Below are positions 18,720-27,003 of a stretch of 64,000 bases of DNA, piece by piece; position 1 is the stretch's first letter; each line of letters starts with the position of its first letter. Under the pieces are notes generated by a model that was not told the origin of the DNA, did not search any database, and saw nothing but the letters and a program-made list of their open reading frames with translations. Source of the DNA: JADJRG01 sp964474905 (GTDB lineage: Bacteria; Myxococcota_A; Polyangia; Nannocystales; Nannocystaceae); assembly GCA_964474905.1 (NCBI GenBank), contig CAYYUP010000009.1, positions 57,991 to 121,990 on the forward strand, given 5' to 3'. The position numbers were made by a program, and so were the translations under genes.

Positions 18720-20191
18720 TGGCGGGACCGAGAGTGCTCGTCGTCGAGGATAACCTCGCGCTCGCCGAGAACATCAGCGAACTCCTCGCAGATGAGGGCA
18801 TCGAGGTCAGCTGCGTTTCCACAGGTAAAGCTGCGCTCGAGTCCGCAGAGGCGAAACAGGTCGATCTCGCGATCATCGACGTGCGCCTCCCCGACATCAC
18901 AGGCATCGAGTTGCACGCTCGCATCCGGCCTGGATTGGCCGGCGGCGAGGTCATCTTCATGACCGGCAACGCGACCGTCGACACAGCGATCGCTGCGGTC
19001 CGTGCGGGGGTCTTTGCGTATGTGCAAAAGCCCTTTCGCCCGGATGACCTGGTGGCGCTCGCCAAGCGTGCGCTCGGACAGGTCAAGCTCCGCCGCGAGC
19101 GCGAAGAACTCGCCCACGATTTGGCCCGCTCTGAGCAGCTGCATCGTGGGGTCGTCGATGCTGTTCAGACCCTGATCATCGGCCTCGATCGCGATTTCCG
19201 GATCCGGGTTTGGAACCGCTGCGCGGCCTCGACCGCTGGGTTCGAGGCCGCCGAGGCGATCGGGCTCGATGTGATCGATACGCTCTTTGAGGTCGCCGAC
19301 AGGCCGGCCGTGCGCGAGTGGATCGAGCTCGCCTGGTCGACCCAGCCCGAGGAGATCGAAGTTCACCTGGTGACCCGCGACGGCAGCCTCCGCACCGTGC
19401 GTTGGAGCCAGGCATCGGTGCTTTCGAACGGGCATACGCTGCTTTTATTGGTCGGTCAGGACGTCACCGAACGCCTGGATCTCGAGCGCCGGGCCGCGGA
19501 TGCCGAGGCGATGGCCTCGCTGGCGACGCTCACCGCGGGTCTCGCCCACGAGATTCGCAACCCGCTAAACGCGGCGATCCTCCAGCTCGAGTTGCTCTCG
19601 CGGGTGGGTAGTCGTCTCGAGGAGGAGCGTTCACGGCGACGGATCGGCGAGAGTGTCAGCTTGGTTCAGACCGAAATCAGGCGGCTCTCAAAGCTGCTGG
19701 AGGAGTTCCTCAGCCTCGCGAGGCCCCGTGCCTTCGACCTCTATCCGATGAGGCTTGGCACCGTGGTCGAGCACGTGCTGACGATGCAGCGACCGGTCGC
19801 AGAGGCGGCCGGAGTGATGCTCTCTGCCCCCGATCTCGATCGTTGGCCACGGGTGCTCGGCGATCAGAGCAAGCTGACGCAGGTCTTTATCAACCTCGTC
19901 GTCAACGCGATCGACGCGATGCGAGAGAGCGGCGGCGGTACGATCACGATCAGCGCCCAGGCTCGCGGTGAATTCCTGGCGATCCGAGTCGAAGACGAGG
20001 GGCCGGGCATGCCCGAAGATGTGCGGAGCAAGGCGTTTCGACCCTTCTTCAGCACCAAGGAGCAGGGCACGGGTCTTGGCCTGCCGATCGTCAAGCGCAT
20101 CATCGTTCTCCACCGTGGGGAGATCCGCATCGAGGCGCGGCCCACAGGGGGTACGGCGGTCGAGACCTGTCTGCGCCTCGCACCGCTGTAG
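18719..20191 (+). CDS. Receiver-PAS-histidine kinase
   Basis: A 490-residue hybrid kinase with the receiver at the N-terminus: Asp 54 in IIDVRLPD, Thr in FMTGNA, Lys in VQKPF. A PAS domain (about 140-255) follows, then HisKA with His about 277 in LAHEIRNPLNA and an ATPase domain with NLVVNAID, DEGPGMP and GTGLGLPIV. No membrane segment. An N-terminal receiver suggests the kinase is tuned by phosphorylation from an upstream kinase, presumably the globin kinase. The ATG at 18719 overlaps the previous stop and has CAGGAG upstream. The gene ends 5 bases from the convergent aminotransferase. Confidence 0.92.
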   Translation: MAGPRVLVVEDNLALAENISELLADEGIEVSCVSTGKAALESAEAKQVDLAIIDVRLPDITGIELHARIRPGLAGGEVIFMTGNATVDTAIAAVRAGVFAYVQKPFRPDDLVALAKRALGQVKLRREREELAHDLARSEQLHRGVVDAVQTLIIGLDRDFRIRVWNRCAASTAGFEAAEAIGLDVIDTLFEVADRPAVREWIELAWSTQPEEIEVHLVTRDGSLRTVRWSQASVLSNGHTLLLLVGQDVTERLDLERRAADAEAMASLATLTAGLAHEIRNPLNAAILQLELLSRVGSRLEEERSRRRIGESVSLVQTEIRRLSKLLEEFLSLARPRAFDLYPMRLGTVVEHVLTMQRPVAEAAGVMLSAPDLDRWPRVLGDQSKLTQVFINLVVNAIDAMRESGGGTITISAQARGEFLAIRVEDEGPGMPEDVRSKAFRPFFSTKEQGTGLGLPIVKRIIVLHRGEIRIEARPTGGTAVETCLRLAPL

Positions 20192-20196
20192 TGGGC

Positions 20197-21534
20197 TTAG
20201 CCCTCGAAGGCTGCGTCGGTGATCTCGAGGCCGCGGTCGATGATCGCGAAGCCCTCGCGGATCTGATCTTCGGTGATCGTCAGCGGCGGGTTGCACATGA
20301 AGTAGTGCCAGCGAACAAAGGTGAAGAGGCCGCTTTTGCGGAAGAACGCCGCCAGCTCGATCATCGCCGGGTGGCTGCCATTGAAGGGCGCGATCGGATC
20401 GCCGGCGCTGTTTTTTTGCACCTCGATGACGCCAAAGAGCCCGAGGCAGCGGAAGGTCCGGACCGAGCGGTGCTTGGCGGCAAGGCGGCCCATTTCGGAG
20501 AGCATCAGCTCTTGGAGAGAGGCTGCTCTTTCGACCAGGTTTTCCTCTTCCATGACCTCGAGAACCGCGAGAGCCGCGGCGCAGCCGAGCGCATGCGAGT
20601 TGTAGGTGAGGCCGCCCCAGAAGACGTGGTTCTCGAAGTGGTCGGCGATGGCGTCGCGCATGCCGACAGCGCCAAGCGGCACGTAGGCCGAGGTCAGGCC
20701 CTTCGCCATGGTCACCAGGTCGGGGATAATCTCGCCGTGCTCAAAGGCGAACATCTTTCCGGTACGGCCAAAGCCGGCCATGACCTCGTCGCAGATCAGG
20801 AGGATGCCGTACTTGTCGAGGAGGGCGCGAAGACCCTTGAGATAGCCCGCAGGCGGCGGAAGGATGCCGTTGGTGCCGATCACCGGCTCGATGATCATGG
20901 CTGCGATTGTCTGGGCTCCCTCGCAGACGATCACCTCCTCGAGGTAGCGGAGGTGGGCGGCTGTTTGTTCGGCGTCGGTTTTGCCGAAATCGTAGCTGTA
21001 GGGCTGGGGACCGACGACGTGCAGGTAGCCGGGACCGCCAGGCTCGTTGGCCCAGCGGCGGGGTTCGCCGGTGAGCTGCATCGCTAGGCTTGTACCGCCG
21101 TGATAGGAGCGGTAGATGCTGATGATCTTCTGCCGGCCGGAGTAGAGGCGGGCGATTCGAATCGCGTTCTCGTTGGCCTCGGCGCCCCCGAGCGTGAAGA
21201 AGAAGGTATTGATGTCACCCGGCGTGATCTCGGCGAGTTTCTTGCCCAGACGAGCTCGCGGCTCGGTGGCGGTGCCCGGGTAGACGTAGGTCAGGCCGCT
21301 GTCGAGTTGATCCTTGAGTGCCGCGATCACCTTGGGGTGCGCGTGGCCGATGTTCACGCACATCAGCTGGCTGTTGAAGTCGAGGATGCGCTCGCCTTCG
21401 GGTGTGTACATGTACACGCCCTCGGTGCGGGCGATCGGCAGGGGGTCGACCTTATCCTGCTGCGACCACGCGTAGAGCGTGTGCGCCCGACAGGCCTCGA
21501 TCATCGTCTTGGAGTCCATCTTCTTCGCGTCCAT
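20197..21534 (-). CDS. Class III PLP aminotransferase (beta-alanine/omega-amino acid type)
   Basis: A 445-residue PLP enzyme. The Schiff-base lysine is about Lys 278 in VTMAKGLTS; GGAEANENAIRIAR, YHGGTS, IIEPVIGTNG and LLICDEVMAGFGRTGKMFA are the class III blocks. Substrate is inferred from context: beta-alanine made by the pyrimidine pathway, with pyruvate or 2-oxoglutarate as acceptor, giving malonate semialdehyde for MmsA. AAGGAGA precedes the ATG and the gene lies 12 bases after the mmsA stop. Thymine-derived 3-aminoisobutyrate is another possible substrate. Confidence 0.9.
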   Translation of the reverse strand: MDAKKMDSKTMIEACRAHTLYAWSQQDKVDPLPIARTEGVYMYTPEGERILDFNSQLMCVNIGHAHPKVIAALKDQLDSGLTYVYPGTATEPRARLGKKLAEITPGDINTFFFTLGGAEANENAIRIARLYSGRQKIISIYRSYHGGTSLAMQLTGEPRRWANEPGGPGYLHVVGPQPYSYDFGKTDAEQTAAHLRYLEEVIVCEGAQTIAAMIIEPVIGTNGILPPPAGYLKGLRALLDKYGILLICDEVMAGFGRTGKMFAFEHGEIIPDLVTMAKGLTSAYVPLGAVGMRDAIADHFENHVFWGGLTYNSHALGCAAALAVLEVMEEENLVERAASLQELMLSEMGRLAAKHRSVRTFRCLGLFGVIEVQKNSAGDPIAPFNGSHPAMIELAAFFRKSGLFTFVRWHYFMCNPPLTITEDQIREGFAIIDRGLEITDAAFEG

Positions 21535-21546
21535 CGTGCTCTCCTT

Positions 21547-23052
21547 CTAGGACATCCAGGTCATGTCCTGCTGCTGCGCCCAGCGGCTGGTGATCTTGCG
21601 GGCGCGGGTCCAGAAGCGGTAGCCATCAAAACCCGTGATGTCGCCGTGGCCGAATTTTGAATCGTTCCAGCCGCCGAAAGCGAAGGGTTCGCGCGGCACT
21701 GGCACGCCGACATTGATCCCGCACATGCCGGCGTTGACCCGCTCCATGACGTAGCGGGCGACGCCGCCGCTCTGGGTGAAGACCGACGCGGAGTTGCCGT
21801 AGGGGCTGGCGTTCTCGATCGCGATCGCCTCGTCGAGGGTGCGCGCTCGCATGATCGAGAGCACCGGGCCAAACACCTCTTCGCAGCCGGCGGGCATCTC
21901 GGGTGTGACATGGTCGAGCACTGTGGGCCCGAACCAGTAGCCGTTCTCAGCACCCTTGACCGTAGCTCCACGACCGTCGACGAGCACCTTGGCGCCGAGT
22001 TTCTCGGCCTCGTCGACATAGCGGGTGATCCGCTCGACGCTCTCGCGGTTGATGATCGAGCCGATATGCTCGCCCAGGCGAAAGCCGCGGGCTGCGGTCG
22101 CGGTCGCGTCGATGATCGCCTGGGTGTCGCCGACGGCGATCATCGCCGCCGCCGCCATGCAGCGCTGGCCGGCGCAGCCGAAGGCCGAGGCTGCGACAGT
22201 TGTGCTGGTGAGTTGCAGGTCGGCATCGGGGGCGACGATGAGGTGGTTTTTAGCGCCGCCCAGACAGAGCATGCGCTTGCCGTGGGAGCTGCCGCGGCCG
22301 TAGACCATGCGGGCGATTCGGGTCGAGCCGACAAAACCGATCGCCTTGATGTTGGGGTGATCGACCAGCGCTTCGACGACATCTTTGGCGCCGTGCACCA
22401 GGTTTAGAACGCCTGCCGGCAGGCCCGCCTCGGCGAAGAGCGCAGCGAGCTTCATGGCCCCGTAGGGGACCTTTTCGGAGGGTTTAAGAACGAAGGTATT
22501 GCCGGCGATGAGCGCCTGCGGAAGCATCCACAGGGGCACCATAAAGGGAAAATTAAAGGGGGTGATGCCGGCGCAGACGCCCAGGGGTTCGTAGCTGGTT
22601 TCGCAGCGGATCCCGCGGCTGACGTCGAGTTGCGGGCCGGCGGCCATGTTGGGGATCGAGATGCCCATCTCCAGGCACTCGATACCCTTGAGCACGCTGC
22701 CTTTGCCCTCGGCGTAGGTTTTGCCGTTTTCGTGGGCGACCAGCCAACTCAGCTCCTCGAGGTCGCGCTCGATCAGTGCCTTGACCCGGTAGAGGATCTG
22801 CACGCGTTCTTTCATGGGTGTTGCGCGCCAGGCCGGGAAGGCAGCTGCGGCAGCTGTGACCGCCGCCTCGACCTCGGCAGCGCCGGAGAGCGGAACCTGT
22901 CCCATGGGCCTGCCGTGACGCGGGTTCTCGACCGGCTCGAAAGGTCGCCCCTCGGCACTGCGCCAAGATCCGTCGATCCAGTTCTGCGCGGCGGCATAGG
23001 TCGTGAAGTCGTAGTTGCGGGCGGAGAAGGGCGGCAGTGTGCTCGTCGACAT
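21547..23052 (-). CDS. mmsA: CoA-acylating methylmalonate/malonate-semialdehyde dehydrogenase
   Basis: An aldehyde dehydrogenase of 501 residues that converts malonate semialdehyde to acetyl-CoA (or methylmalonate semialdehyde to propionyl-CoA) with NAD and CoA. The catalytic cysteine is about Cys 298 in FGCAGQRCMAA; TPFNFPFMVPLWMLP, GFVGSTRIARMVYGRGS and GGAKNHLIVAPDADL are typical MmsA blocks. It is first in a two-gene unit with the aminotransferase and finishes both branches of pyrimidine catabolism. An intrinsic terminator upstream separates it from dihydropyrimidinase. Confidence 0.95.
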   Translation of the reverse strand: MSTSTLPPFSARNYDFTTYAAAQNWIDGSWRSAEGRPFEPVENPRHGRPMGQVPLSGAAEVEAAVTAAAAAFPAWRATPMKERVQILYRVKALIERDLEELSWLVAHENGKTYAEGKGSVLKGIECLEMGISIPNMAAGPQLDVSRGIRCETSYEPLGVCAGITPFNFPFMVPLWMLPQALIAGNTFVLKPSEKVPYGAMKLAALFAEAGLPAGVLNLVHGAKDVVEALVDHPNIKAIGFVGSTRIARMVYGRGSSHGKRMLCLGGAKNHLIVAPDADLQLTSTTVAASAFGCAGQRCMAAAAMIAVGDTQAIIDATATAARGFRLGEHIGSIINRESVERITRYVDEAEKLGAKVLVDGRGATVKGAENGYWFGPTVLDHVTPEMPAGCEEVFGPVLSIMRARTLDEAIAIENASPYGNSASVFTQSGGVARYVMERVNAGMCGINVGVPVPREPFAFGGWNDSKFGHGDITGFDGYRFWTRARKITSRWAQQQDMTWMS

Positions 23053-23103
23053 CGGTGTCCTGGAGGTTCTTGAGAGGCCCCTTTTAGATACCGCAAATGG
23101 CGC

Positions 23104-23150
23104 AAAAAAGCCGCCGCGGCGGAGCAGGATCCTGCCCGTCGCGGCGCTTC
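23104..23150 (-). terminator. Intrinsic terminator after dihydropyrimidinase
   Basis: Read on the minus strand, CGCCGCG (23146-23140) pairs with CGCGGCG (23118-23112), an inner self-complementary GCAGGATCCTGC (23124-23135) extends the fold, and six T follow (23109-23104). It lies just past the dihydropyrimidinase stop and before mmsA, making these separate transcription units. Confidence 0.75.
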
Positions 23151-23166
23151 GTGTGGTGATATTTGG

Positions 23167-24540
23167 TCAGCTGCGCGGTAGGTAACGGCCAGCGCCGCGG
23201 ACGACCCGGAGGTCGCCCTCTTTGAAGGCGATTTTGCCGGCGACTAGGGTGTGCGAGACCCCGCCCTCGATGGCAAAACCCTCGAAGATGTTGCGGTCGA
23301 CCTTATGGCGGTGGGTCTTCGCGGAGATTGTCGAACTCGCCTTGGGATCGTAGACGACCAGGTCCGCGTCAGCGCCGACTCGGATCGCGCCCTTTCGCGG
23401 GTAGAGCCCGAAGATTTTCGCCGGCGCAGTGCAGCAGACGTCGACAAATTGGTGCAGCGAGATCCGGCCCGTGGCAACGCCGTAGGTGTACATCAGCGCC
23501 ATGCGGTTCTCGATGCCGGCAGCACCGTTTGGGATCTTGGTGAAGTCATCTTTGCCCATCGATTTTTGATCGGCCTGTCTGAAGGGACAGTGGTCGGTCG
23601 CGACGTGCTGGATCATGCCGGCCGAGAGCGCGTTCCAGAGGATCTCTTGGTGGCCCTTGGGGCGGATCGGCGGGCTCATGACGTAGGCGGCGCCCTCAAA
23701 GTCGGGCTTGTCGTAGACCGAATCGTCGAGGAGCAGGTACTGCGGGCAGGTTTCGACAAAGACCGTCACGCCCTCCGAGCGCGCTCGGGTCACCGCATCC
23801 ATCGACTCTTTGCAGGTCAGATGCACGATGTAAATCGGCTGGCCGGAGCAGCGAGCGAGAGTGATCGCTCGGTGGGTGGCCTCGCCCTCGACCCAGGTCG
23901 GTCGGCTGCGTGGGTGGTACTTCGGCGCTGTCTTGCCCTGGGCGAGGAGCTTGCGCTGCAGCGATTGCACGGCGAGTCCGTGCTCGCAGTGTGTGGTGAC
24001 CAGGGCGCCGAGAGAACCTGCGGTGTCGATGATGCTGATCAGTTCGTCGTCGTCGACGCCGATGGCCCCGGTGTAGGCCATGAAGGTCTTGAACGACGTG
24101 ATCCCGTTCTCGGCGTAGACTTGGCGCATCTCTTTTTCGACCTGGTCTCCGAACCAGGTCACGGCCATATGAAAACCGTAGTCGGCGCAGGCCTTGGCGG
24201 CGTTGCCCATCCAGGTGTCGCGCGCCTCGAGCAGGCTCTGGTCGCGGGCGGGGATGATGAAGTCGATGATCGTGGTGGTGCCACCGGCAACGCCCGCGGC
24301 GGTGCCGGTGAAGAAATCATCGGCCGACTTGGTGCCCATGAAGGGCAGCTCCATGTGGGTGTGGGCGTCGATGCCCCCGGGCCAGACGAGCTGGCCGCTG
24401 GCATCGATGACCTCGGTGTTGGCGGGCACATCTAGGTCTGGGCCGATCGCCTTGATCAGCCCCTCGTCGCAGTAGATGTCGGCGGTATATCGATCGAGGG
24501 GGGTGATGATTTCACCGCCGCGAATGACGACTCCAGGCAT
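23167..24540 (-). CDS. hydA: Dihydropyrimidinase
   Basis: A zinc amidohydrolase of 457 residues that opens the ring of dihydrouracil or dihydrothymine to N-carbamoyl-beta-amino acids. Metal ligands are visible: DAHTH (His 60, His 62), the carboxylated lysine in GITSFKTFMAY (about Lys 151), THCEHG and IVHLTC, and the late DHCPF. LVVYDPKASSTISAKTHR near the C-terminus is a family block. GAGGAG precedes the ATG. It follows beta-ureidopropionase by 53 bases on the same strand and is closed by a terminator. Confidence 0.95.
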   Translation of the reverse strand: MPGVVIRGGEIITPLDRYTADIYCDEGLIKAIGPDLDVPANTEVIDASGQLVWPGGIDAHTHMELPFMGTKSADDFFTGTAAGVAGGTTTIIDFIIPARDQSLLEARDTWMGNAAKACADYGFHMAVTWFGDQVEKEMRQVYAENGITSFKTFMAYTGAIGVDDDELISIIDTAGSLGALVTTHCEHGLAVQSLQRKLLAQGKTAPKYHPRSRPTWVEGEATHRAITLARCSGQPIYIVHLTCKESMDAVTRARSEGVTVFVETCPQYLLLDDSVYDKPDFEGAAYVMSPPIRPKGHQEILWNALSAGMIQHVATDHCPFRQADQKSMGKDDFTKIPNGAAGIENRMALMYTYGVATGRISLHQFVDVCCTAPAKIFGLYPRKGAIRVGADADLVVYDPKASSTISAKTHRHKVDRNIFEGFAIEGGVSHTLVAGKIAFKEGDLRVVRGAGRYLPRS

Positions 24541-24593
24541 GGCGTGCTCCTCTTGAATGTGGGGTTTTGTGGGCGCTAGGGGGTACTAGGGGC

Positions 24594-25460
24594 TTAGCCC
24601 CCGCTGATCGGGCCGTAGCTCTCGGGCCTGCGGTCGCGGTAAAATTGCCAGGTGTGGCGGACCTCGTCGATCATGTCCAGGTCGACGTCGGCGACGATGA
24701 TTTCGTCGTCGTGCTCGGAGCCGACGGCGAGGAAGTTGCCGCGCGGATCGACGAAGTACGAGGTGCCGTAAAAGCGGCCGATCTTCCAGGGGTCCTCGGT
24801 GCCGACGCGGTTGATCGCGCCGACGAAGTAGCCATTGGCGACCGCGTGGGCCGGCTGCTCGAGTTTCCAGAGGTACTGGGAGAGCCCCGCGACGGTCGCG
24901 CTTGGATTGAAGACGATCTCAGCCCCATTGAGGCCGAGGATGCGGGCGCCCTCGGGGAAGTGCCGGTCGTAGCAGATGTAGACCCCGACCTTGGCGTATT
25001 TGGTCTGGAAGACCGGGTAGCCGCCGTCGCCCGGTTTGAAGAAGTACTTCTCCCAAAACCCAGAGGTCTGCGGGATGTGGTGCTTGCGGTACTTGCCGAG
25101 GTAGGTGCCGTCGGCATCGATGACCGCTGCGGTGTTGTAGTAGACCCCGCGCATCGCCTTCTCGTAGAGCGGCACGACGATCACCATGTTGTGCTTGCGG
25201 GCGAGATCGGACATCAGCGCGGTCGTCGGGCCGGGCACGGGCTCAGCGGCCGCGTACCAGCGCTTGTCCTGGCTCGGGCAGAAATAGGGGCCGTTAAAGA
25301 TCTCCTGGAGGCAAAGGATCTGGACGCCGCGCTTGGCGGCGTCTTCGATCAGCGGCAGGTGCTTGTCGAGCATCGCCTTTTGGATATCGGCGACGGGCAC
25401 GCTCTCATCGTTGACCGGGTTAGAGCACTGGATGAGGCCGCAGCGGACGAGCGAGGGCAT
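24594..25460 (-). CDS. Beta-ureidopropionase / N-carbamoyl amidase (nitrilase superfamily)
   Basis: A 288-residue C-N hydrolase that splits N-carbamoyl-beta-alanine to beta-alanine, CO2 and ammonia. The Glu-Lys-Cys triad is visible: Glu 53 in LCLQEIFNGPYFC, Lys 126 in KYRKHHIP, Cys 163 in VYICYDRHFPEGAR. The same fold includes N-carbamoylputrescine amidases, but the adjacent dihydropyrimidinase points to the pyrimidine pathway. AAGGAT lies upstream of the ATG. It is the first gene of this minus-strand unit. Confidence 0.92.
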   Translation of the reverse strand: MPSLVRCGLIQCSNPVNDESVPVADIQKAMLDKHLPLIEDAAKRGVQILCLQEIFNGPYFCPSQDKRWYAAAEPVPGPTTALMSDLARKHNMVIVVPLYEKAMRGVYYNTAAVIDADGTYLGKYRKHHIPQTSGFWEKYFFKPGDGGYPVFQTKYAKVGVYICYDRHFPEGARILGLNGAEIVFNPSATVAGLSQYLWKLEQPAHAVANGYFVGAINRVGTEDPWKIGRFYGTSYFVDPRGNFLAVGSEHDDEIIVADVDLDMIDEVRHTWQFYRDRRPESYGPISGG

Positions 25461-25909
25461 GGGGATCCTTGGGTGAGGGGAGGTGTGCGGAGCTTGCCGG
25501 GGGCGTTGGTTGGCGGCCCCCGAGACGGCTTCTGAGGATCGCGATCACTTGGTAGTGAGCGCGCCGCGACTGTAGCCAATCACAGGGGGTGGCGAAAGGC
25601 GCCGCGCTGAGAGCCGTGGGGGCCGTCGGGGTGTATGCCGGCGGAGATGGGATCTGTGAGCTTGGTTACCCCTGGAGCTTGGCGAAGGCGGGTGCTGGTG
25701 TATCCTTCGATACGTGGACAAACGCCGGATTCCTGGGTAATGATGCCGCGCTGTTGGGGGCTAAACCCCTACCTGTGGGGACGTCAGCATCTTTGTTGAC
25801 CCTCTTCGATCCCTCCTCCGATCCGACGCTCGTTCGCACTTGACCGACGTTCGTTTATTACTCATCGCATACGACTGGCCGCACCCCCTGCGGACTCCTT
25901 GGAGTGACC
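25461..25909. other. Intergenic region without recognisable gene
   Basis: No convincing gene in 449 bases. An 84-codon plus-strand frame (25589-25843) has no family resemblance, no ribosome site and Gly/Ala-heavy composition. The region must carry divergent promoters for beta-ureidopropionase and the lipoprotein at 25910; TTGACC near 25839 could be a -35 element, but no well-spaced -10 follows. Confidence 0.5.
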
Positions 25910-26800
25910 ATGACCCGATTCAATGCCCTCGCGCTCTCGAAGCGCTTCACTTGCCTTTCGATCTTCGCTGCCATGCTCGCGGCGCCGCTCTCCGGCTGTA
26001 CGAGCGATGACTCGGCGACATCCGATACGGCCATGACCGACCCGAGCACCTCTGCGAGCTCCGAGAGCGACTCTGACACCTCGACCACCGGCACCAGCAG
26101 CACCAGCGGCTCGATGTCCGACTCCGACGGCACCACGAGCACGACGACGACGGGCACGACGACGACCACCACCGGCGACCCGCCCGGGCCCGATGGTGCG
26201 ATGTGCAGCGACGACAAAGAGTGCGAGTCGGGCTCCTGCTTTATCGTGCCGTTGCTCGGTGGCCTCTGCGGCGAATGCAAGGTCGACGCCGATTGCCCGA
26301 AGGGCGGATGCACGATCCCCAACCCACTCGCTGGCGTCGGCGCGGTCTGCAACGAGGGACAGGCCGGTGCGGGCTGCGAGGACGACAGCGTCTGCGTCGA
26401 TCCCAACAACGCCTTCTGCGGCCTGGTCCTCGACGCGACTCCGATCATCAAGGTCCAGACCTGCGGCGAGTGCAAGAGCAACGCCGACTGCAGCGATGAC
26501 GCCTCGCCGAACTGCTCGCCGACGATCAGCATCGGTGACTTCTCGGGCATCAATTCCTGCGTGGCGGATGCTTCGGTGCCCAACGACTCGGCGTGCAATT
26601 ACATCGAGGACGGCGGCGTGCCGATCGGCAACGCCGCTTGCGAGTCCGGTAAGTGCGGCGTCGCGGTGGTCATGGGCGTCGTCAAGATCGGGGCCTGCGG
26701 CGAGTGTTTTGTCGACGGTGACTGCGATGGCGGCAAGAAGTGCCAGGATCCCTTTGTCGATGACATGTCCGGCGAGCTCTTCGGCGCCAAGTGCATGTAG
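25910..26800 (+). CDS. Cys-rich lipoprotein with Ser/Thr linker
   Basis: A 296-residue predicted outer-envelope lipoprotein. A signal peptide ends in LSGC, then a Ser/Thr/Asp-rich linker (about 30-88), then a Cys-rich region with repeats of the form C-G-E-C-x4-D-C (CGECKVDADC, CGECKSNADC, CGECFVDGDC). It shares linker and cysteine style with the five-gene array at 33576-42368 but lacks their beta-helix and tail. GGAG at 25901-25904 fixes the ATG at 25910. Function unknown. Confidence 0.8.
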   Translation: MTRFNALALSKRFTCLSIFAAMLAAPLSGCTSDDSATSDTAMTDPSTSASSESDSDTSTTGTSSTSGSMSDSDGTTSTTTTGTTTTTTGDPPGPDGAMCSDDKECESGSCFIVPLLGGLCGECKVDADCPKGGCTIPNPLAGVGAVCNEGQAGAGCEDDSVCVDPNNAFCGLVLDATPIIKVQTCGECKSNADCSDDASPNCSPTISIGDFSGINSCVADASVPNDSACNYIEDGGVPIGNAACESGKCGVAVVMGVVKIGACGECFVDGDCDGGKKCQDPFVDDMSGELFGAKCM

Positions 26801-26825
26801 CTTGAGGGGCGCCTTGGCGCCTGCG

Positions 26826-26858
26826 GAGGGCCGCGATCGGGAGACCGGCGCGGCCCTC
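26826..26858 (+). terminator. Strong hairpin after lipoprotein gene, cut by gap
   Basis: GAGGGCCGCG (26826-26835) and CGCGGCCCTC (26849-26858) are perfect complements with a 13-base loop, 26 bases past the stop. Any T-tract would be inside the N run that begins at 26859, so intrinsic termination is likely but not seen. Confidence 0.55.
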
Positions 26859-26958
26859 NNNNNNNNNNNNNNNNNNNNNNNNNNNNNNNNNNNNNNNNNN
26901 NNNNNNNNNNNNNNNNNNNNNNNNNNNNNNNNNNNNNNNNNNNNNNNNNNNNNNNNNN
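26859..26958. other. Assembly gap (100 N)
   Basis: Exactly 100 undetermined bases, a usual placeholder length, so the true size is unknown. It starts directly after a GC-rich hairpin and ends 45 bases before the chosen start of the SurA-like gene; the upstream region of that gene is therefore incomplete. Confidence 0.95.
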
Positions 26959-27003
26959 GGCTGTGGTGTGGACCAGGGCTTGCCGAGGTCGGTCGACGTT
27001 GAT

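Noticed and set aside
23251..24435. 394-codon open frame antisense to dihydropyrimidinase
   Set aside because: The opposite strand encodes a complete enzyme with all metal ligands; this frame shows no family pattern.
25589..25843. 84-codon plus-strand frame
   Set aside because: No ribosome site, no similarity I recognise and no neighbour spacing that suggests a gene.
25858..26598. 246-codon minus-strand frame opposite the Cys-rich lipoprotein
   Set aside because: The plus frame has a ribosome site, signal peptide and regular cysteines; the minus frame mirrors the linker repeats.
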